9,622 nt of DNA from Clostridia bacterium (GTDB lineage Bacteria; Bacillota_A; Clostridia; Oscillospirales; CAG-272). Where the stretch lies: NCBI GenBank assembly GCA_017652965.1, contig JAGBZZ010000195.1, forward strand, positions 1-9,622, given 5' to 3'. Under the pieces are notes generated by a model. The model did not search any database. It was not told the origin of the DNA and was given only the letters and a program-made list of their open reading frames with translations. How positions within the stretch are numbered: the stretch's first letter is position 1; each line of letters begins with the position of its first letter. This document shows positions 5,222 to 9,622 of the stretch, piece after piece. The position numbers and the translations under genes were made by a program.

Positions 5222-5296
5222 AGGCGCCGCTACGCGGCACTTCCTCGCTTCGCTCGGTCGCCCACCTGCTCTGCTTCGCAGACAGCTTCGGCGCCT
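5222..5296. repeat. Palindrome-rich 75-bp intergenic element
   Basis: The outer arms AGGCGCCG (5222-5229) and CGGCGCCT (5289-5296) are perfect complements. Inside are GCCGC-TAC-GCGGC (5226-5238), a CTCGCTTCGCTCG stretch, and TCTGC-TTC-GCAGA near 5271-5283. No T-run or gene is present. It resembles a REP/BIME-type dispersed intergenic repeat, but repetition elsewhere cannot be seen from this window. Confidence 0.5.
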
Positions 5297-5312
5297 ACAG
5301 ACAGACCAAAAC

Positions 5313-5339
5313 AAAAAGCAGCCCAAAAGGCTGCTTTTT
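5313..5339 (-). terminator. Intrinsic terminator of tRNA-Leu
   Basis: AAAAAGCAGCC (5313-5323) pairs with GGCTGCTTTTT (5329-5339) around a 5-nt loop. On the minus strand it lies 4 nt after the encoded CCA and ends in a U-run. Its symmetry would let it work in both directions. Confidence 0.9.
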
Positions 5340-5343
5340 GTTG

Positions 5344-5430
5344 TGGTGCGGGTGACAGGACTTGAACCTGCACAACCTTGCGATCATAAGAACCTGAATC
5401 TTACGCGTCTGCCAATTCCGCCACACCCGC
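5344..5430 (-). tRNA. tRNA-Leu (anticodon CAG)
   Basis: An 87-nt class II tRNA on the minus strand. The 7-bp acceptor stem GCGGGTG/CACCCGC is perfect, with discriminator A and encoded CCA (5346-5344). The D-arm region is TGGCGGAATTGGCAGACGC. The anticodon stem TAAGA/TCTTA encloses TTCAGGT, giving anticodon CAG (reads CUG leucine codons). A long variable arm follows, then a T-arm with loop TTCAAGT. It is transcribed from its own consensus promoter and terminator as a single-gene unit. Confidence 0.97.
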
Positions 5431-5457
5431 ATAGTGGGCTTTCTCAAACCATAAGAG

Positions 5458-5486
5458 ATTATAGCACATCTTACGGCGTTTGTCAA
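5458..5486 (-). promoter_or_regulatory. Consensus promoter of tRNA-Leu
   Basis: The minus strand has TTGACA (5486-5481), a 17-nt spacer and TATAAT (5463-5458) preceded by TGC. Both hexamers are perfect with ideal spacing, as expected for a strongly expressed stable RNA. An A/T-run-rich stretch upstream (5488-5530) could act as an UP element. Confidence 0.95.
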
Positions 5487-5547
5487 ATGTTTTTTTGCTT
5501 TTTTGAAAAAAACTTTTTGTTTTTTCGAAAAAAGAGGCATTTCAGCC

Positions 5548-5584
5548 AAAAAAAGAGGGAGCCATCCGCAAAAGGACAGCCCCC
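5548..5584 (-). terminator. Intrinsic terminator of the YbjN-family gene
   Basis: The minus-strand RNA pairs GCUGUCC (5580-5574) with GGAUGGC (two G-U pairs), extended outward by a G-run with CCC across a 1-nt bulge on each side. It is followed by UCUUUUUUU. It begins about 20 nt after the TGA stop. Confidence 0.75.
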
Positions 5585-5604
5585 ACCGTCTGCCAAACCT
5601 ACGA

Positions 5605-6072
5605 TCAACCCTCTTTGGCGACGAAGTCGGCAACCGTCATGATGCCCTTGGCCAAGGCAAAGAAGCGATCGTTGTAGTTATCCACCGTCGAAAGGGCGAC
5701 CTTAAGCAGATAACGGGCATTTTCCTCCGTGAAATCCGCCCCTCTGTAGGAGTCGGCCATCTTGAAAAGGATCTCGCCATCGCTGAAATCGTAATCAAAC
5801 GCGCCGTCCACCATACCGTGGTTGGCAACACAGGTGGCCACGGCCCCCTCTACGCGCTTGTCCTCACCGAATTTGAAGGGCAGACCCGAGAAAAGACGCA
5901 CAAGCTCACGCTCGGCATCTACGAAAAAGGTAATGCTCACGTCAATGTCATCGGTCGTAAAGCCGGTATCAATGCGCAGCTCGTTATCATCCTTGGAATA
6001 CTTCAGGTTATCAGACTCCATCATGGAGATGATCGCGTTGTAAGCGGTCTTGGCGGCGTACATATTTGCCAT
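5605..6072 (-). CDS. YbjN domain-containing protein
   Basis: A 155-residue, soluble, acidic protein without signal peptide or membrane span. The ATG at 6072 is set by GGAGGAG 6 nt upstream; the upstream in-frame ATG at 6162 lies inside the promoter and is excluded. The pattern fits the YbjN family (a fold related to type III secretion chaperones): an N-terminal helix, the strand region ELRIDTGF...DIDVSITFFVDAERELVRLFS (31-62), then AFDYDFSDGEILFKMADSYR (91-110) and the C-terminal helices TVDNYNDRFFALAKGIMTVADF (129-150). YbjN proteins are mostly uncharacterised; roles in regulation and stress have been reported in enterobacteria. It stands alone between its own promoter and terminator, divergent from the ABC transporter, so its partner is unknown. 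Confidence 0.72.
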   Translation of the reverse strand: MANMYAAKTAYNAIISMMESDNLKYSKDDNELRIDTGFTTDDIDVSITFFVDAERELVRLFSGLPFKFGEDKRVEGAVATCVANHGMVDGAFDYDFSDGEILFKMADSYRGADFTEENARYLLKVALSTVDNYNDRFFALAKGIMTVADFVAKEG

Positions 6073-6138
6073 GGGTAGCTCCTCCGTAAAAACAGTATTG
6101 GTCGGCCTGCGCCACATCCGGCTGCTGTCGACACATTC

Positions 6139-6167
6139 AGTATAGCATACCCTAAACGGCAAGTCAA
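6139..6167 (-). promoter_or_regulatory. Promoter of the YbjN-family gene
   Basis: The minus strand has TTGACT (6167-6162), a 17-nt spacer and TATACT (6144-6139) preceded by TGC. The leader to the start codon is about 60 nt. It has the same hexamers as the RNase III locus promoter. Confidence 0.88.
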
Positions 6168-6215
6168 TAGTCCGGGGGAATTTTAGCGCGATAGCAAAAA
6201 ATTTACAATTTATGG

Positions 6216-6244
6216 TTGAAAAAAGCTCTATATAGATATATAGT
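6216..6244 (+). promoter_or_regulatory. Promoter of the ABC transporter gene
   Basis: TTGAAA (6216-6221), a 17-nt spacer and TATAGT (6239-6244), just ahead of GGGAGGATAGC-ATG. The leader would be about 20 nt. The region is A/T-rich, so overlapping -10 choices (TATGAT, GATAAT) exist. Confidence 0.65.
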
Positions 6245-6271
6245 TATGATAATACAAATAGGGAGGATAGC

Positions 6272-9145
6272 ATGCTCCGTTTAGAGAACATCACAAAGAA
6301 TTATTACACCGCTACCGAGACGGTGGCCGCCCTGCGCGGCATCTCGCTTGCCTTCCGCAAGAACGAGTTTGTCTCGGTGCTTGGCCCCTCGGGCTGCGGC
6401 AAGACCACGCTTTTGAACCTGATCGGCGGGCTTGACTGCTACACAGGGGGTGACCTTTTCATCCGCGGCCGCTCCACGGCCGAATTCCGCGACCGCGACT
6501 GGGACGTTTACCGCAATCACCGCGTCGGCTTTATCTTCCAAAGCTATAACCTGATCCCGCATCAGACCATCCTGCAGAACGTAGAGCTGGCCCTGACCAT
6601 TGCGGGCATCAGCCGTGAGGAGCGGGTACGCCGCGCCAAGGCAACGCTGGACCGCGTCGGGCTTGCGGGCATGTACGGCAAACGCCCGAACCAGCTGTCG
6701 GGCGGGCAGTGCCAGCGCGTGGCCATCGCACGGGCGCTGGTCAACGACCCCGAGATCCTTCTGGCGGACGAGCCGACAGGCGCGCTTGACACGGTCACCA
6801 GCGGGCAGATCATGGATCTTATCCGCGAGATCGCGGGCGAGCGGCTGGTCATTATGGTCACCCATAACCCCGAGCTTGCCGAAGAGTACTCCACCCGTAT
6901 CATCCGCCTGCTTGACGGCCGGGTGATCGAGGATACGAACCCCTTTGCGGCCGAGGACGAGATCGCCGAGTGCGAGCAGCTTCTTGCCGAGGAGGCCGCC
7001 GCCGCCCGTGCCGAGGAGGAGGCGATGGTGGCCGCCGGGGACAGCGCGCGCGAGGTGAAAAAGGCCGCCAAGCGGCGGCGCGAGAAGGCCAAGATGTCCT
7101 TCTTCACCGCTTTCCGTCTGTCGGCGCGCAACCTGCTTTCCAAGCGCCGCCGCACCGCCCTTGTCGGGTTTGCGGGGTCGATCGGGATCATCGGCATCGC
7201 CATGGTTCTGGCGATCTCGGCCGGTATCCGCGGCTACGTGGCCTCGATGCAGGACGATATGCTTTCGGGCAACCCGATCGAGATCACGAAATCCACCTAT
7301 GACCTCTCCGCCCTGACCTCCATGATGTCGTTTGACGACAAGCTGGATATTGTCAGAAATCCGAACAGCGTCTACGTCAACTCGCTGATCGAATACCTGG
7401 CAGAAACGGCCGAGACCATGGAAAACCTGATGATCCACAACGACCTCTCGGCCGATTATACCGACTATGTCCTCTCCATGCCGGAGGAATACCGTGCGGC
7501 CATCCTTGTCAACTGGGGCATGGATCTTTCGCACTCGATCTATACCTCCCAGATGCGCGCGGACGGCACGGTCGCCCGTCCCTCCATCACCGCGCTGACC
7601 GCCTCCTACACCTCGATGATCGAGGCGACCGAGTTCCGTGAATTTGCCTCTTACGCCACCTCGCTCGGTCAGCTGATGGCCGAGGCCCCCAACAACCGCG
7701 ATTACATCCTTTCGCAATACGACGTGCTGGAGGGCAAGATCGCCGAGGAGCGGAACGAGGTGATGCTGGTCGTTTCGCCGAATACCGAGCTTACCGACAT
7801 TGTGCTGGCCAAGCTTGGGTATTACACCGAGGAGGAGTTTCTGAACCTCGTCCGCAATGCGACCGACGACCCCCTGTATGACGAAAGCCTCCGCAAGCCC
7901 GAGTTTTCGTATGACGAGCTTGTGGGCAAGGAGATGACCTTCTACCCGAACGATGCCATCTACACGCAAAATCCCCTCTACGCCTCCTCCCCGCTTGGCT
8001 CGATGATCTATAACTACGCGGCCGACGTCACCGATATCCCGGCCGAGAAGGCCGAGGACGGCCTCACCCTGAAGGTCGTGGGTATCCTGCGGCCGAAGGA
8101 CAGCATCTCCTTTGGATGCCTGACCTCCGGGCTTTACTACACCAAGGCCCTTTCGGACTATGCCCGCTCGGTCAACTATGATTCCGCCATTGCCTCCGCC
8201 CTGCGGGAAAGCGGGCAGGACGCCCTGACCGGGGGAGACGCCCAGCTGACGATGGAGACCCCGATGGGCAGCACCTCGATCCCCCTGCGCTTTGGCGTTT
8301 CGTTTGAATACGGCTATCTTGACCCCGCCACCGGCAACCGCGTGGACGGCGAGGTCGGATACGTGGGCGGCTCTATCTTCGCCTCGATGGATATGTCGGA
8401 TATGATGGGCAGCATGATGGGCGGCGGCTCCGGCACAGGCTCGGGCGGTACGGCAGGCGGCGGAAGCGAGTCGACCTCCGGCATCTCCTTCCCGGATCCC
8501 TACAGCCTCTCCTCCCTGACCCTTGCGGCGCTTGGCGGTGCGGAAAAGCCCACCTCGTTTGCCATCTACCCGACCGACTTTGACAGTAAGGATCTTGTCA
8601 CCGCCTGGCTGGACGTCTGGAACAGTGATGAGGACGTCACCCTGTCGGATGGGCGCATCCTGAAGGCGGCTGACCGCTCGCACGTCACCTATACCGACAC
8701 CCTTTCCCTGATCATTGCCCTTATCAACTCGATGATCGACGTGGTTTCTACTGCGCTTATCTGCTTTACCTCGGTCTCTCTTGTGGTCTCCACCGTCATG
8801 ATCGGTATCCTCACCTACGTTTCGGTGGTGGAGCGCATCAAGGAGATCGGCGTGATCCGTTCGCTTGGCGGGCGGAAGCGGGACGTGCGCCACCTCTTCA
8901 ACGCCGAGACCTTTATCATCGGCTTCCTGGCAGGCCTTATCGGCGTTCTGATCACCGTGCTTCTCGCCCTCCTTCTGAACGTGATCATCAAGGTGCTGGC
9001 AGACGTAACCGTCACGGCCTATCTGCCGCTTGGCCAGGCCATCGCCCTTATCGCCCTTTCGGTGGGGCTTACCCTGATCTCGGGTCTGATCCCCGCTTCC
9101 GCGGCGGCCAACAAGGATCCGGTCAACGCCCTGCGCAGCGAGTAA
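6272..9145 (+). CDS. MacB/FtsX-type ABC transporter, ATPase and permease in one chain
   Basis: A 957-residue protein. Residues 1-225 are a complete ATPase: Walker A GPSGCGKT (38-45), Q-loop Q90, signature LSGGQ (142-146), Walker B ILLADE (162-167) and switch H198. A charged Ala/Glu/Lys-rich linker follows (228-275). The permease has TM1 (about 296-318), a roughly 490-residue extracytoplasmic domain, and TM2-4 near 822-850, 880-905 and 920-942, with the FtsX-type [20 protein letters not shown] between TM2 and TM3. Domain order is that of MacB, which powers conformational work or export across the envelope, not channel-type import; the substrate is unknown. MacB is about 650 residues, so the extracytoplasmic domain is greatly enlarged. 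It includes a Met-rich run (706-716) and a Gly/Ser tract (717-735). GGAGGA lies 4 nt before the start. No MacA-like partner is in the window. Confidence 0.93.
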   Translation: MLRLENITKNYYTATETVAALRGISLAFRKNEFVSVLGPSGCGKTTLLNLIGGLDCYTGGDLFIRGRSTAEFRDRDWDVYRNHRVGFIFQSYNLIPHQTILQNVELALTIAGISREERVRRAKATLDRVGLAGMYGKRPNQLSGGQCQRVAIARALVNDPEILLADEPTGALDTVTSGQIMDLIREIAGERLVIMVTHNPELAEEYSTRIIRLLDGRVIEDTNPFAAEDEIAECEQLLAEEAAAARAEEEAMVAAGDSAREVKKAAKRRREKAKMSFFTAFRLSARNLLSKRRRTALVGFAGSIGIIGIAMVLAISAGIRGYVASMQDDMLSGNPIEITKSTYDLSALTSMMSFDDKLDIVRNPNSVYVNSLIEYLAETAETMENLMIHNDLSADYTDYVLSMPEEYRAAILVNWGMDLSHSIYTSQMRADGTVARPSITALTASYTSMIEATEFREFASYATSLGQLMAEAPNNRDYILSQYDVLEGKIAEERNEVMLVVSPNTELTDIVLAKLGYYTEEEFLNLVRNATDDPLYDESLRKPEFSYDELVGKEMTFYPNDAIYTQNPLYASSPLGSMIYNYAADVTDIPAEKAEDGLTLKVVGILRPKDSISFGCLTSGLYYTKALSDYARSVNYDSAIASALRESGQDALTGGDAQLTMETPMGSTSIPLRFGVSFEYGYLDPATGNRVDGEVGYVGGSIFASMDMSDMMGSMMGGGSGTGSGGTAGGGSESTSGISFPDPYSLSSLTLAALGGAEKPTSFAIYPTDFDSKDLVTAWLDVWNSDEDVTLSDGRILKAADRSHVTYTDTLSLIIALINSMIDVVSTALICFTSVSLVVSTVMIGILTYVSVVERIKEIGVIRSLGGRKRDVRHLFNAETFIIGFLAGLIGVLITVLLALLLNVIIKVLADVTVTAYLPLGQAIALIALSVGLTLISGLIPASAAANKDPVNALRSE

Positions 9146-9163
9146 AATGCGTAGCGAATAAAA
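9132..9163 (+). repeat. 16-bp tandem duplication at the transporter's stop codon
   Basis: TGCGCAGCGAGTAAAA (9132-9147) is followed directly by TGCGTAGCGAATAAAA (9148-9163), 14 of 16 identical. The unit contains the last codons (R-S-E) and the TAA. The second copy is out of frame and after the stop, so it does not alter the protein. Confidence 0.75.
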
Positions 9164-9168
9164 CAAAG

Positions 9169-9204
9169 CACCCCCCACGTACCGCAACGTAGGGGGTGTT
9201 TTTT
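9169..9204 (+). terminator. Intrinsic terminator between the convergent genes
   Basis: CACCCCC (9169-9175) pairs with GGGGGTG (9192-9198). After a C/A mismatch, ACGT pairs with ACGT around the loop ACCGCA, and six T follow. On the minus strand the stem is followed by CTTTGTTTTATT, so it may also stop the leftward gene at 9220. Confidence 0.92.
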
Positions 9205-9219
9205 GTCTCTTTTTCTTTA

Positions 9220-9622
9220 TTACTGCAAAGTACGGTTGCCGAAGCTCTCCTTGATCTCTTGCCACTTATTGATCTTCGCGCCGAGGTCGGAGGCGAAGCC
9301 GGAGGAGAAGGTGTTACTGCCGGCGCTGATCGAGTTGTTCATAATGCTGAAGTAGGCCTCGGAGTCCAGCGCGGCGGCACAGTAGTTATCGTAGAGCATC
9401 GACATCGGCGAGCAGATGCCGTTGTGGATATAGTCGAGCATTTCGATGTGACCTGTGCCGATGCTGTTGTTCTTGAGCTTGAGGCCGTTCTCGAAGTACT
9501 GGTTAAAGAACTCCGAGCTGTCCTCGGTCATCATCTGGATAAAGGCTGAGGCGGCGGTGAACATTTCGGGATCAGCCGAGATCAGGATGCCGCCACAGCT
9601 GGCGTTATCCGATACAAGCGCA
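9220..9622 (-). CDS. Probable extracellular solute-binding protein, C-terminal part
   Basis: The last 133 residues of a leftward gene that enters from the right edge; the reading frame stays open from 9621 to the TAA at 9222-9220. The sequence is rich in Asn, Ser and aromatic residues, with the segments ILISADPEMFTAASAFIQMM, GHIEMLDYIHNGICSPMSML and NSISAGSNTFSSGF. These recall the C-terminal lobe of clostridial family-1 extracellular solute-binding proteins (sugar or oligosaccharide uptake), which often end with a similar W-x-x-IK-x-x-FG stretch as here. The N-terminus with the expected lipobox and the permease genes lie outside the window, so the assignment rests on this partial resemblance. 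It is convergent with the ABC exporter and shares its terminator region. Confidence 0.5.
   Translation of the reverse strand, partial: ALVSDNASCGGILISADPEMFTAASAFIQMMTEDSSEFFNQYFENGLKLKNNSIGTGHIEMLDYIHNGICSPMSMLYDNYCAAALDSEAYFSIMNNSISAGSNTFSSGFASDLGAKINKWQEIKESFGNRTLQ

Noticed and set aside
6281..9265. A 994-codon open frame on the minus strand opposite the ABC transporter gene
   Set aside because: It is codon-for-codon antiparallel to a well-supported gene and stays open only because TTA, CTA and TCA are avoided there. Its product is rich in His, Gly, Arg and Asp without recognisable domains, and the sense strand has all ABC motifs.

Overview
The window looks like a chromosomal segment of a G+C-rich Bacillota (Clostridia-type, possibly a gut member of the Oscillospirales/Christensenellales). 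The signs are strong AGGAGG-type ribosome binding sites, near-consensus TTGACA/TATAAT promoters (several with an extended TGn -10), compact intrinsic terminators with T-runs, a tRNA gene with encoded CCA, a lipobox lipoprotein and a MacB/FtsX-type one-polypeptide ABC transporter. The taxonomic placement is inferred from style, not from a marker gene.

Layout. Positions 1-3318 hold leftward transcription units: a ThyX-like protein running off the left edge (1-528), a lipoprotein with two tandem terminators (719-1291), a small secreted/membrane-anchored protein (1433-1774), and a LuxR-type regulator with a second, N-terminal helix-turn-helix (1965-3191). The regulator's consensus promoter is followed by two copies of a 16-bp palindrome. 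Positions 3460-5202 form a rightward locus bracketed by inverted copies of a sequence of about 40 bp. It has a strong promoter, about 440 nt of non-coding, highly foldable leader or independent RNA, and an RNase III gene with two C-terminal dsRNA-binding domains, closed by a strong terminator. Positions 5222-6167 hold a palindrome-rich patch, a leftward tRNA-Leu(CAG) with its own promoter and terminator, and a leftward YbjN-family gene. Positions 6216-9204 hold the 957-residue ABC ATPase/permease fusion with its own promoter and terminator. Positions 9220-9622 are the C-terminal end of a leftward protein that is probably an extracellular solute-binding protein.

How the pieces fit. Nearly every gene has its own promoter and/or terminator, so this is a series of short units and not one operon. 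The most interesting unit is the RNA leader plus RNase III. A bacterial RNase III normally has one dsRBD and sits near smc/acpP. This one has two, stands alone, and follows a long structured leader containing a hairpin of roughly 16 bp, mutually exclusive helices and a possible terminator just before the ribosome binding site. That layout suggests autoregulation by RNase III cleavage, an independent structured RNA paired with a dedicated dsRNA nuclease, or both. The second candidate for regulation is the LuxR-type gene, whose twin palindromes lie at about +1 and +40 of its own transcript.
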